A stretch of 64,000 nt of DNA from Prostheceraeus crozeri (Eukaryota; Platyhelminthes; Polycladida; Euryleptidae). The notes below the pieces were generated by a model. The model had not been told where the DNA came from, searched no databases, and saw only the letters and a list, made by a program, of their open reading frames with translations. A program made the position numbers and the translations under genes. Location: positions 55,940 through 119,939 of the forward strand of contig CAJQUW010000944.1 in assembly GCA_907163375.1 (NCBI GenBank), in the 5' to 3' direction. Shown in pieces: positions 1-9,379 of the stretch (the stretch's first letter is position 1; each line of letters opens with the position of its first letter).

Positions 1-194
1 AGCATCTTGACGCCTATCCTACTCCTACTGAAGTGAGCATGTACATTCACCCTCCTACAAAAGACGGTTTTCAGATAATCAGTAGTACCCCTTTCCAATA
101 TTGCTCGAGTCTGCAATCAATTGAGTTGAAGAATTTAATGAATGACAGAGGAAGTGCCTATCCCCTGTCCATCAATTTGTAAATTGTGTCTATA

Positions 195-417
195 TCACAG
201 AATTAGACATGCCGTCTCTTCTTCTGTTTGACTAGAAAGGAAACTTTGGAACCTGTAATGCCTATGAAATGGCACAATCTGCTGACATAACACTACAGAA
301 ATCGAACAATGAGCAGTCAGTTCAACATTAAATACGGCATTCAAATTGTGCGAAATTTCAGTGACTGTTATCAACCGGATCAAACAGCAAAAAGACACAC
401 ATAGTCGCTGGCAAGTT
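195..417 (-). CDS. Candidate 3' exon of the GT31 gene (weak)
   Basis: On the minus strand an AG acceptor (418-419) with a short pyrimidine-rich lead opens a frame that continues exon 2 in the right phase (phase 2) and stays open to a stop at 195-197. The frame contains RLITVTEIS. This resembles the late Cys/Arg-ITV-x-x-IS segment near the C-terminus of beta-1,3-galactosyltransferases. However, the E-D-V acidic motif expected between exon 2 and this segment is not found anywhere between 420 and 1134. Either an exon is missing, the gene is broken, or the resemblance is chance. The segment lies just outside a repeat that starts near 425. Confidence 0.25.
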
Positions 418-424
418 CTACAGA

Positions 425-895
425 GAAGTTTGTGAACCTTTTTTCGTGCGCTTGCTAACTTTTTAAATAATGATCTGAGGGCCCAACATTATTGAGAAAA
501 CTTTTGCGCAATGATCTGAATTCTTCGAATCTGAAGGAATTAACACCAATCCGCAAGCGATGCACGACTATTTTTCCTATCTCTGTAAGTTATTGAAAAT
601 TTCCTTTTGCCCACTTAGTAAGGCCTCAGCCACACTGAAAGCAAAACAAACATGAGCGTCCCGAGCGTATCGAGCAAACGCATGTCCGTAAGGTATTAAT
701 CGCTCTGGTTTGCTTTGCTCGCAGTGTGGCAGTCTACAACTGCTGTAATGATGACTTTATATTTGCTGCAAAACGCTTTGCTCGGAAACGCTTGGAAAAG
801 CTCGCAGTGTGGCTAAGGCCTAAGTTTCCGCTTGTGCCATCGTTTTGAATCAGTTTGCACTTCTAGCAAAGTGATACGCTTAAACAATCTAATTC
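425..895 (+). repeat. Repeat shared with the 5' side of the 43-kb Penelope-like element
   Basis: This stretch is a diverged copy of about 43135-43430. Shared landmarks include AATGATCTGAATTCTTCGAA, a Cys-free TCCGCAAGCG segment and TTTGCCCACTTA. Both copies end near TAATTCTGTG. At 43 kb the same sequence directly precedes PLE coding sequence, so this is probably an isolated 5' or terminal piece of that PLE family. A short TIR element (621-821) splits this copy, and the 43-kb copy shows the unoccupied site. Confidence 0.55.
621..821. mobile_element. Short TIR element (MITE), ~200 bp
   Basis: The ends are 17-bp inverted repeats: AGGCCTCAGCCACACTG on the left and CAGTGTGGCTAAGGCCT on the right, matching at 16 of 17 positions. 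The CAGTGTGGC word also occurs inside. There is no coding capacity. It interrupts a repeat whose uninterrupted counterpart is at 43135-43430. The target duplication is ambiguous because the flanks are A/T-rich. Confidence 0.6.
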
Positions 896-1134
896 TGTGG
901 TAGATATTCATATTTTCATTGCAAATATCTATGTCATCTTCATTTCATGCCTGGTGGCTTTATTGTTTTATGGAATTTATCTGCTTTCACTAACTTTGGA
1001 ACTGTCCCTGTTAATCATTGCTATCATTTTTTCTCCACATTAGACCACAACTAGATTACGCACAATAACATTTTTAGCATGAAACTAAAATTCTTGTATT
1101 CGTCTAGATTTAACTTGATCAGTGCAACCCTCAC

Positions 1135-1485
1135 CTGTATACTGAACACCAATAGAGGTCCCTTAAATACCGCGTGTCTAAAATGGATCCAAATCCAGAA
1201 CAGTATGGTGGATATTCAGATGGCCTAAAGTCTTCAACTGCTACTCGATATTTAGATTTAGATTGTCGGAGAACTGGCATGTGAGCGTTTCGATTGCAAT
1301 AAAATCCATTAGGCTTGTAGGTCTTAAGGTAAGTAACGACTTGGAATACATTGACAAACACATCTACATCCATCTTTAATTGATATTTTGCTTGACGACA
1401 AAAGTGTAAAGTCCAATCATATACGCTTATTCTCTTCATCGTTAAATTGCCGTAAGAATCAATAAAACTGCGCTGAACGATGTCC
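1135..1485 (-). CDS. Beta-1,3-galactosyltransferase-like (GT31), internal exon 2
   Basis: This is an internal coding exon of 351 bp (117 codons, phase 2 at both ends). The acceptor is a clean TTTTCTACTTTCAG and the donor is CAG|GTGAGG. The first base completes the split Gly codon of exon 1, so the protein runs ...NGYG-DIVQ. It carries the diagnostic GT31 core: Y-x-N-L-T-x-K near residues 11-17, a D-V-D metal-binding motif in KMDVDVFVN (exon residues 38-46), and YPPYCSGFG (91-99). GT31 enzymes are Golgi type II membrane proteins that add Gal or GlcNAc in beta-1,3 linkage to glycan acceptors. The specific donor and acceptor cannot be read from the sequence. No E-D-V exon is seen further downstream, so the gene is incomplete here. 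Confidence 0.87.
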
Positions 1486-3303
1486 CTGAAAGTAGAAAAA
1501 TATACACATAAAAAATATAAAAACATGAATGAGAAATTTCCACTTTTATGGAATTTGCTAACGAACATATCTTTTCAGATGCATCGTGGCGTCTGATACT
1601 GAAATTCTTGAAAAAATGAACATTTGAGACACCACGGTGCTAATGATGAAAGAAAGTGCATCAGAAGAGAGGATCTGGAAATAAATATAGAGACTAATTC
1701 AGGCCATCATCCGCTATTCAAAGGGATAACGATGGTGTCAGTGTAAAGTCTCTATACTAGATGAATTTATGAAACATACACAAAAATAGAGCAGAGACTC
1801 AATTGAAGTTTCAGCTCCACGACATGCTGTGATGCACATAACAATCTAGAGGGATATGGGAATGGGACCATTTATCGAATTTCTAACCAACCAATGCGAA
1901 TTTTTGAAACTTAATTGTATATTATTGAACAGGAAGCCAAAATTCATTTCATCATGATAGAACTTCGAAATAATTTACAACTGTAAAAATGCTGGCCTTA
2001 GAGCGATATTAAATTATTTTCTCAACTCGGCATAATCATTTTTATAGGCCTATAATTCCTCTCTCATCCATTTGAGTTGAATATCAGGCGTAGGTAATTT
2101 TACAAAATGATGTGCAAATATGTCTTTCTGAAATACAATTTTTTATGATTTATGATGTCACGTTCATTATTTTTGGCTTTGGAATAAGTTTGAAAGAATG
2201 CGAGGATAATGATGAATGAAAGAAAGTTATGAATTTTATCGTTCAAGTAACAACGTATTGAAGTGAAGGAATGGGTAAATATGTGACTTCATATGTCCAT
2301 AATATAGCTTTTATTTTTTACGCATCAGATAACATATCATAAATGAAGCTACAGTTACATTTCATTTCCAGGAATCAATATCCATATTGCTTTCATTTTT
2401 ACTTTATTTTGGTCTTAATACAGGAATACAGCAATCTTGATTGAAATTGTTCAATGAAACCTGCGATGATATTGATTAAAAATGGCAGGATTACAGTATG
2501 TGGTATTTTGCTAAAATCAGATTTCTGGTATCTATGAATAGCTGCATAGCAAAAGGGACAAAACTAACAATTTCAGCACAGAAGTATTTTTTCTAAAACT
2601 GTTTATAAAAGCTTGGATTTCTTTAACGTAATGCAACGTTTACATTTTTTAAGTGACAAAATGTCAATGTGATTTTCACTAGCCATCCAAAAATGAATCT
2701 GGGTCAAAATAATGATCTTCTTACAGCATGGTCTAAAGTTGCTACAAATCTCAAAAACAATTCCTTGGTATAAATCGCAAATTAAAAAATAAGTTAAGAG
2801 GTAACTCAAGGATTTGGCCATTAATGTGGAGCAGATGATTTGTATTATTGAATGATGATTCAGCATGGCAGCCCTTCTTTCGCAAAATTAAAAACAAGAA
2901 GTTAAATTTTATAACTGCCAATTTTTCACATTCAGCTTTGTAGAGGGAGGGAAATCAACTGGACAGAGGCAGATGCAAATACAGGAATCTAATCCTTATA
3001 AAAATTTAAAGAATGCTTGTCGCATTGCATAGACATCATATTTACCCAAATAGAAATGAAAAAAATGATAGAAATGTAAAAGGTGTTCGTTTGATCTAAC
3101 CAGCATTATAAAGTTTTTTTTAATCAAATAAATAGGCCTTGTTGCTGTTTTTTTACATAAAATTCTATTTTCTCTCCTCTTAATTAAGCTTTCACCACTA
3201 CCGGCCTTGTCAAAAGTGTAAGTGGTTGGACATATTAACATAGCAAAATACAAAAATGTTTAAAAGTCAAAGAGATGGATAGAAAAGTCTAGGAAGGTAC
3301 ATA

Positions 3304-3360
3304 CATGGATATCTAGATAATCTAGATATCATCTAGATAGAATTAATCTAGATATCCATG
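3304..3360. repeat. 57-bp near-perfect hairpin insertion with 7-bp duplication
   Basis: The insert starts CATGGATATCTAG and ends CTAGATATCCATG, so most of it folds on itself. GTACATA occurs immediately on both sides (3297-3303 and 3361-3367). The sister arm near 6200 reads straight through without the insert, which proves a gain in this arm or a precise loss in the other. Confidence 0.7.
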
Positions 3361-3392
3361 GTACATAGTATCAAACAATAAAATTGTCCAGT

Positions 3393-3424
3393 CATAGACT
3401 TCTAAATTACAATAGAAGTCTATG
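3393..3424. repeat. 32-bp hairpin insertion
   Basis: CATAGACTTCT pairs with AGAAGTCTATG around a short loop. CAGT flanks it on both sides (3389-3392 and 3428-3431). The sister arm near 6165 lacks it. This is a second micro-palindrome in the same arm. Confidence 0.6.
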
Positions 3425-4394
3425 GTTCAGTGTACGGCTCTCTTCGTCGGAATTAATGGTCGGCTTTCTTTGTTGAATTATAATTCTTTCAAGAAATCGG
3501 ATATTTTATTTCACTCTCGATGGATTTGGAGGTCATAGAAATGATTGAAATGAGTTTGAAATGCATTATTGCCCGGCATTGGAGGGTATATAGTGCACCA
3601 TTATATGCCCGCCAATTTCACATAGAATTCTCACCGTACCAGATAGCCATGAGCCGTCGTCCGTCACTCCAGCTTGAGATTCCATTAATGAATGAATTGG
3701 TAATCATTTTTAAATTTTTTTTAATCATTTTTCAAATCATTTTTAGCAGAAATCTGAATTTCAAATCTATTCACATTTGCAAACATTCATAGACTTTCAA
3801 GCTTTTCATGAATTAAAATCTATTGAGAATGCAAACTTTCATAGACTTCAGTAAAAGTCAACCAAAGATTTCTTCCTCTCTCCATTATCTGTGACTAACA
3901 GTGATCAATAATTGCAATATTCATAGACTTCTCAAGAGTTACATACAATAGCATTATATCATGGATTTTGCGGGCAGAAACGCAGTGTTTTAGCAGAGTT
4001 GCTAACGCAGCCTCGTCTATGTCTGATATTAATGAATCCCTAAGAATCCATGATATAATGCTACAGTGTTGAAACATTTATGAGGAACATTTAACACAAC
4101 AAAGTTCGTCAGTACATAGACATTTAATACATTGTCAATTGGAACAAAATATGCCCTTTTGCATTTTATATTGCCAAAACTGCATTGATTATTGCCAAGA
4201 GTGGCATCTTAGTACTGATACTTATAAATCTTTGGTCATCAGTAGTTACCATTGATTTGTGTATATGCGTTTATTGCTATGTTGAAGGTCTACAGAAAGG
4301 GCACTAGTCTATTTTCATATCTTGGAATGAGGTTAGGAAAATCCGTCTATTGACATCTGATAAATTAATTGCTGGTAATAAAGAAAGGACTTTT

Positions 4395-4490
4395 TGACTA
4401 TTCGCCTGAAGATGATCACTGAGTAGTGATTGAAATTGATAGCTTTATAAGATAAATAAAATAACATCAAATTATTCTTGACTCTTCCCT
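4395..4490 (+). repeat. Possible Penelope-like terminal remnant
   Basis: CGCCTGAAGATGATCACTGA followed by AGTAGTGATTGAAATTGATA resembles the 3' termini of Penelope-like elements, where a decayed hammerhead-like fold is common. An ATCACT/AGTGAT stem is visible, and it is followed by GAAA. The stem I pairing is poor and one extra base lies between the core and stem II. Weak call. Confidence 0.3.
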
Positions 4491-5089
4491 ATCAACAAAA
4501 AAAGAAAGGACTCCCATCACTGAATTGATACTTGTGACGTTTTTAAAGTTCAGTTTCAGAGAGCCGTTGATATGTTGTTATCCAAGATCGAACTCTCTAT
4601 GAAATCCTTATCCAGAGAGGAAACATCCATTTATTTTCAGAATCCTGTTTCAGTTATTTTTCATGGTCAGTGTCTGTGAATTGAGAAAAAGTGAATTTGT
4701 CGAATATTTCAAGCATGCATAGTCAATCTTTTGCAAAAGAAAAAGCAGGCTCGAAATTTGAATTACACTTTTATCTTTTTCCTAAAATGAACTGAGCTTT
4801 AAACTTCAATAAATATGACGATCCACCTCGATATTTACTTTTATGCTTCGTCTCTCTCACCTAGAATTCTCAAGAAAAATGTTACATTAGAAAACAATTT
4901 ATAGTTTATCAATTTAAATCTGAATCAATTAATGGAAAATTAATACAGTACAAGCATACGGAAAACTTAACAAAAACTTAGCAAGTAAGCATGACAAAAA
5001 TTAAGAATAAATATCTTGCTTTTCCAAGCACTTCGGAATATAAGTCATTGAGTGACGATGTCATCGGATGCATTTCTCAACTGTCACAA

Positions 5090-5830
5090 TATTGGCATGT
5101 TGTTCAATTGCATCTGAAGATATGGGCAAGTCGATGTTGATGCAAGGTTCTATTCATGTGACGAGCTGCATGATCGATGAAAGTTTGCTGAACAGATGGC
5201 TCCGACAAATGTCTCTTAACAACACTTTTCAGTAAGAGATAGATGTCTCAATGGGATTGAGGAAAGGGGAATAACGCGGAAGACCCAACTGGATGCTCAT
5301 CTTTCAAAAATGGAGGGTTCCTGTGAGGGTGCATTGTCATGGATGATGGTGACGTTCTCATCATCTAGCAGACTGTTTACATCACTTAAAAAAGTGCGTA
5401 CTTTTCCTGTGTCATTCCACCTGTTACAAGGCCGTAGTGCACAAGACCAGTGTTGTGAAATGGCTAAACACACACAGTAAGATTTTGTCCACGTTGACCA
5501 TTCACGATTCTAATAGCTCTTGTTCCACACAGTGATCGCCCCTGTGATCGAACCGCATATGTTGAACCCACATTCGTCCGTGTATATGATCCACACCAGC
5601 CTACATCATCCACCTTGCGTATGATGCCCTCTCTTCCTTGAATTGGTTGATGTTCCAGTTAAAAGTATATAACTGTTTGAAGAAGTTTCAAATTTATAAG
5701 GTTTCCATCAAGATGGCGCATTACCGTCGTTGTGGAAACTGGACGTAGTGGAAAAAGAAGCGCCTATCTCACCTTCATTTCTTCAAGAGTGCGGTTGGCG
5801 TTTCCTCCACATATCTAATTAGCTAATTGT
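5090..5830 (-). pseudogene. IS630/Tc1-family transposase relic
   Basis: Read on the minus strand in more than one frame, the region gives the first catalytic-Asp block (IIYTDECGFN), GTRAIRIVNGQRGQN, a second-Asp block (VTIIHDNAP) and a PRYSPFLNPIE block with the final Glu. These are the successive landmarks of the DDE_3 domain in IS630/Tc1 transposases. At least two frameshifts and several stops break the frame, for example right after the DECGFN block and in the CVA segment. It lies between matching terminal inverted repeats, so it is the decayed gene of that element. Confidence 0.7.
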
Positions 5831-6097
5831 GCATTAAATGACATTGAGCATGTCATGGAAAATGCCATAGCATTTCTTGACACTGTGGTGTTTATCAAGT
5901 AAGATATAAACAAGCATTTGAAAATCATGGATCAATGAAGTCATAAGATAGAACAAAGATATGTGAGAGCAACAAAGAAATAGATTACATATTTTGGAAA
6001 TAATCAATGCAGTTTTGGCAATATAAAATGCAAAAAGGTATGATAACTGAATAACAAACGTAAAAGTGATCGGACATCACAAAGATCCCATCAATCT

Positions 6098-6384
6098 CCG
6101 ATTTCTTGAAAGAATTATAATTCAACAAAGAAAGCCGACCACTAATTCCCACGAAGAGAGCCGTGCACTGGACAATTTAATTATTTGATGCTATGTGCCT
6201 TCCTAGACTTTTCTATCCATCTCTTTGACTTTTAAACATTTTTGTATTTTGCTATGTTAATATGTCCAACCACTTACACTTTTGACAAGGCTGGTAGTGG
6301 TGAAAGCTTAATTAAAAGGAGAGAAAATAGAATTTTATGTAAAAAAACAGCAGCAAGGCTTATTTCTTTGATTTAAAAAAGGAA
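6098..6384. repeat. Right arm of the long inverted repeat (partner 3107-3500)
   Basis: This is the complement of the left arm without the two hairpin insertions. It begins just outside the right terminal repeat of the IS630/Tc1-like element. Confidence 0.75.
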
Positions 6385-6446
6385 ATGATTGAGTCAGCAT
6401 TACCTGCAGATGCAACATAAATTATTTTCAATACCTTAAAATAACC

Positions 6447-7171
6447 AGGGACTACTAAGATATCTACATTGCTCCATCAGAGCTGATTATAAAAAAACGG
6501 ACCACTTAAATTACGCTGAAGTTCAATCGATTCTCATGCCCTCTAATCGTGTCGCACAACAACGTGCCATGCATTATTCGAGAGCTTGCATTCTCAGCTT
6601 TAAAATGAGCTTTGATAGACTTGTATGCGTCATTGTATCTTCTGAGCAGTGCTCAAAATGTGAAGATCGCTCAATTTACAAATTGCAGTTTTTCAATAAG
6701 AAAGCATGTGAGTATGATGATTATTCAGGCACGGGGAGAACGAGCAGTTTCTGAGCTTTCTTTTGATAGACTGGTCATCAAAAACAGTTGACTAGGAAAA
6801 AATTAGTGATGTCGTAAAGTTATCACAAAATCATGACTCTTTTGACTGAAGATGTTATTTATTCTCACTTTTTCATCAAAAATGTTTATGTTTAGTATCT
6901 TCAGGATCCTTGTGATGTATGGAATGTGAATATATAAGTACTATTCAAATATGTTCAATATTTCGTTTTCAAGCTTCTTCAATATTTTTTTCTCACCACC
7001 GTTAAGTACTAAGACAACATGAAAGGTGAACGAAGGTTCAAAGCAAAGCAATAGGTGGAGGCATGTCTTTGTTTTCTGACCTCGACTGCAGATTGCTTAC
7101 CTTGATTGTTTGTGCACTTTAGGTGGTCCGTTTTTTATGATCAGCGCTATATAGATATCTTAGCAGTCCTC
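6447..7171. mobile_element. Non-autonomous hAT-like element, 725 bp
   Basis: The flanking 8-bp duplication AAATAACC is perfect (6439-6446 and 7172-7179). The terminal inverted repeats begin GGGACTACTAAGATATCTA on the left and GAGGACTGCTAAGATATCTA on the right strand. A second matching block (AAAAACGGACCAC) lies about 50 bp inside each end. There is no transposase; the one 72-codon frame inside has no recognisable similarity. The 8-bp duplication points to hAT (or a similar superfamily), although the ends are not a textbook CAGGG. Confidence 0.7.
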
Positions 7172-7739
7172 AAATAACCTAAGAGTTGATACATAGCAAT
7201 TTATGACTCAAAACAGACATGCATAATAATGAATATCAGGAGTTGCAAGTGTGTTAGGCTCGGTATTATCGTATTGCCTAACCCTTACAACCATTTATAG
7301 GTCGGTCTTATTACAAGTGCTTAGCTGATATAAGAGTTTCTTTGGATTATCTTTAATTGATTTCTTGTTTCTTACTGTTAGCAAAATTTTCCATTCATAG
7401 ATATCATGCGTATGTAATACACTAAGCATTCTTTAAATTTTGATTAGGATTAAATTTTTGTACTTGTACATACAAGGTACGATCAATAATGTCCCGGACT
7501 AAAGGTGAAAATGAAACGATACGTCAAAAATTCTTTCACAGATCGAAAGAGGGTGTCTCTTAGGCCCCAGAAATATATTCCACGAAATTTTGATAATTAG
7601 CTTTTTATTAAAAAAGACTTATATTTTAAAATGATATTCACACGAAAAATTGAAGCATTGAGACTCTGACTGATGAAATTCCCGAACGTCACTGCAAGTA
7701 TTGTTGTATTATTGTCAAACTGTCAGATGAAATAGTTGA

Positions 7740-7965
7740 ATAAATTGATTGGTAACAACTGATGACGCAATGCACAGTCATGCATCATGATTCTTCGCAA
7801 TTCACTTGAAGTGAACAGTCTTCTATCAAATCTCAACAGATGTAACCACCACGAGACATGTTTCGGCCTGTTGAGCCTCATCAGTCGTGGGTAGGTTTGA
7901 ACCAGCGACGTTGGAGCTAGAGGACGTGCAAGCATACCCTCTAACCACAAGGCCACCGGACCATC
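7740..7965 (-). mobile_element. tRNA-derived SINE-like unit with hammerhead motif
   Basis: Read on the minus strand, the unit starts with a tRNA-like head. Box A is TGGCCTTGTGGTTAGAGGG and box B is GGTTCAAACCT, about 50 nt apart as required for RNA polymerase III internal promoters. Box B runs directly into a hammerhead ribozyme motif (7849-7890), followed by about 100 nt of unassigned tail. It has no poly-A or obvious LINE-derived tail, so its mobilisation route is unclear. It is a tRNA-ribozyme chimera embedded in the mariner element. Confidence 0.6.
7849..7890 (-). ncRNA. Type I hammerhead ribozyme motif
   Basis: All core positions are present on the minus strand: CTGATGA (7878-7884), then GAAA (7861-7864), then the GTC cleavage triplet, with cut expected after the C at 7855. 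Stem I is six perfect base pairs (7885-7890 with 7849-7854). Stem II is GGCT/GGCC around loop CAACA. Stem III is the tiny ACATGT fold, two pairs with a 2-nt loop. Such minimal stem III hammerheads are known from Penelope-like elements, retrozymes and satellite RNAs and often need a dimer for full activity. The motif is read from sequence only; activity is inferred. Confidence 0.8.
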
Positions 7966-8012
7966 TGTTGAGAGCGCGAATTAGCCAGGAAGGCACTGCT
8001 TTAACGCAGGCA

Positions 8013-8085
8013 CGTGGATGGTCCGGTGGCTTTGTGGTTAGAGGGTATGTTTGCATGTATTTTAGCTCTAACGTCGCTGGTTATG
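8013..8085 (+). repeat. Second tRNA-like head, inverted relative to the first
   Basis: GGTCCGGTGGCTTTGTGGTT begins a close copy of the 7892-7965 tRNA-like head on the opposite strand. It breaks off inside box B (CGCTGGTT) and lacks the hammerhead. The two heads face each other across about 45 bp and could form a long hairpin. Transposase coding sequence resumes immediately after it. Confidence 0.65.
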
Positions 8086-8890
8086 TGACACTTTAATAGC
8101 AGAAAACAGGCGCATAACAATACGGAATCTTGCATCTTTGCTGAATGTGAGCTATGGGACTTGTGGACAGATGATCAAAGACCTCGGATACACAAAGGTG
8201 TGCTCTCGCTTCGTCCCTCGGTTCTTCACATCTGAAATGCGAATAAGACGAGTCGAATGTGCAGAGAAAGCACTTGAACTCTATGAAGAATACCAGGATG
8301 TCTTTCTCCAGAACATTGTGACAGAAGATGAGACTCCGCTATCCCTCTACTTGCCCAGTACAAAAAGAGATTCTGCACAATGGAAGAAACGAGATGAACA
8401 AACTCCAAAGAAGTTGAGGAGTGGAACTGTTCACAAACGTGAACTGATGTTGTCTGTCTTTTGGGACAGCAAGGGAATCGTTCTCTTGGACTTTCTTGAA
8501 AAGAAAAGGACTATGGGAAGTCTATACTATTGTCAATTGTTGGAAAAAGCACGTCAACTTCGACGAAAGCCACGGAATACACCATTGGGGCTGCTGCATG
8601 ACAACGCACCGATTCACACCAGCCACAAAACAATTGAAACACTCAGCAAGACTGGATTCGAAATGATTGCTCATCCTCCATATAGTCCCGACTTGGCACC
8701 GAGTGACTTCTATCTTTTTCAACACCTTAAGAAACATCTGCGAGGACAGAAATTTGAGAATGCTGAGCTGCTGACTTCGGTGGAAGAGTTTTCTCAGTCG
8801 AAAACTTTTGATTTCTTCTCATGTGCTTTCAACCAACTGGTTAAGAGATGGGAATCCGTCATCAATGCAAATGGCTCGTATATTGAGTGA
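8084..8890 (+). pseudogene. mariner transposase, N-terminally truncated (DD34D)
   Basis: The frame opens just after the tRNA-like insert; the first in-frame ATG-like start is around 8138. It encodes the second helix-turn-helix remnant (AENRRITIRNLASLLNVS) and the full catalytic domain. The first Asp is in VTEDET, the second in LLHDNAPIHTS and the third in HPPYSPDLAPSDFYLF, with exactly 34 residues between the last two: the mariner DD34D signature. The WVPR-like linker appears here as FVPR. About 60-100 N-terminal residues, including the first DNA-binding helix-turn-helix that recognises the TIR, are missing. The catalytic frame is open for 250 codons, but the protein should not bind its own ends efficiently. 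Confidence 0.88.
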
Positions 8891-9379
8891 GACATATCAT
8901 TTGTAACGTTTCTGAATTTCCATTGCTATTCACATATTCAATTATTATTCATGTTGTTAAATGTGCTACATAGATATTCTTGATGCATTCGGTTCTTCTA
9001 TGATTTTTTTTGTGTGAATATCAGTAAAAATATGTCATTTTAAAATATGAGTCTTTTTTAATAAAAAGCTAATATCAAAATTTCGTGGAATATATTTCTG
9101 GGGCCTAAGAGACACCCTCTTTCGATCTGTGAAAGAATTTTTGACGTATCGTTTCATTTTCACCTTTAGTCCGGGACATTATTGATCGTACCTTGTACTT
9201 CTGTCCAGTTGATTTTTCCTCTGACAAAGTTGAACGCGAAAATTCGGGAGTTATAGAATCTCAACTTCGCTTGTTCTAATTTTGCGGAGTGAGGGCCTTA
9301 CACCAACTTATTGCTGAATAATACACACAAAGTTAGTATGTACGATATCTATCATGCAATTCGAATATCTACTCTAAAT

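Larger units (their letters stand above)
3107..3500. repeat. Left arm of a long inverted repeat (partner 6098-6384)
   Basis: The reverse complement of this arm matches 6098-6384 almost throughout, including TTTAAAAGTCAAAGAGATGG and GTCGGCTTTCTTTGTTGAA. The arm is about 90 bp longer than its partner because of two small palindromic insertions (3304-3360 and 3393-3424). The two arms enclose 2.6 kb that includes the IS630/Tc1-like element. It is unclear whether the arms are the ends of one larger element or two inverted copies of a repeat. Confidence 0.75.
4150..6042 (-). mobile_element. IS630/Tc1-like DNA transposon, ~1.9 kb, decayed
   Basis: The ends are inverted repeats of about 45 bp. The left copy (4150-4195) contains TTGCATTTTATATTGCCAAA; the right copy (5998-6042) is its complement with few changes. 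The minus strand inside encodes a broken IS630/Tc1-superfamily DDE transposase (5090-5830). No autonomous reading frame survives. Confidence 0.65.
7473..9195 (+). mobile_element. mariner-family transposon, deletion derivative, 1.7 kb
   Basis: The element is flanked by TA dinucleotides (7471-7472 and 9196-9197) and begins CAAGGTACGATCAATAATGT. The two ends match as inverted repeats for about 160 bp with only a handful of differences, which is unusually long for mariner and suggests a fairly recent insertion. The left inner end lacks about 12 bp present on the right. The interior holds the C-terminal two thirds of a DD34D transposase. The transposase N-terminus has been replaced by head-to-head tRNA-like sequences, one of them joined to a hammerhead ribozyme motif. 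Confidence 0.9.

Noticed and set aside
3-182. 60-codon open frame on the plus strand entering from the left edge
   Set aside because: No family motif, no visible splice site and no start. It could be the end of a gene outside the window, but nothing supports that.
905-975. Minus-strand NEDDIDICNEN frame as the missing GT31 acidic-motif exon
   Set aside because: An in-frame stop lies immediately upstream and there is no acceptor AG between it and the motif. The resemblance to E-D-V-x-V-G is weak.
7650-7670. CTGACTGATGAAATTCCCGAAC as a second hammerhead in the mariner
   Set aside because: It has GAAC rather than GAAA, and stem II cannot form.
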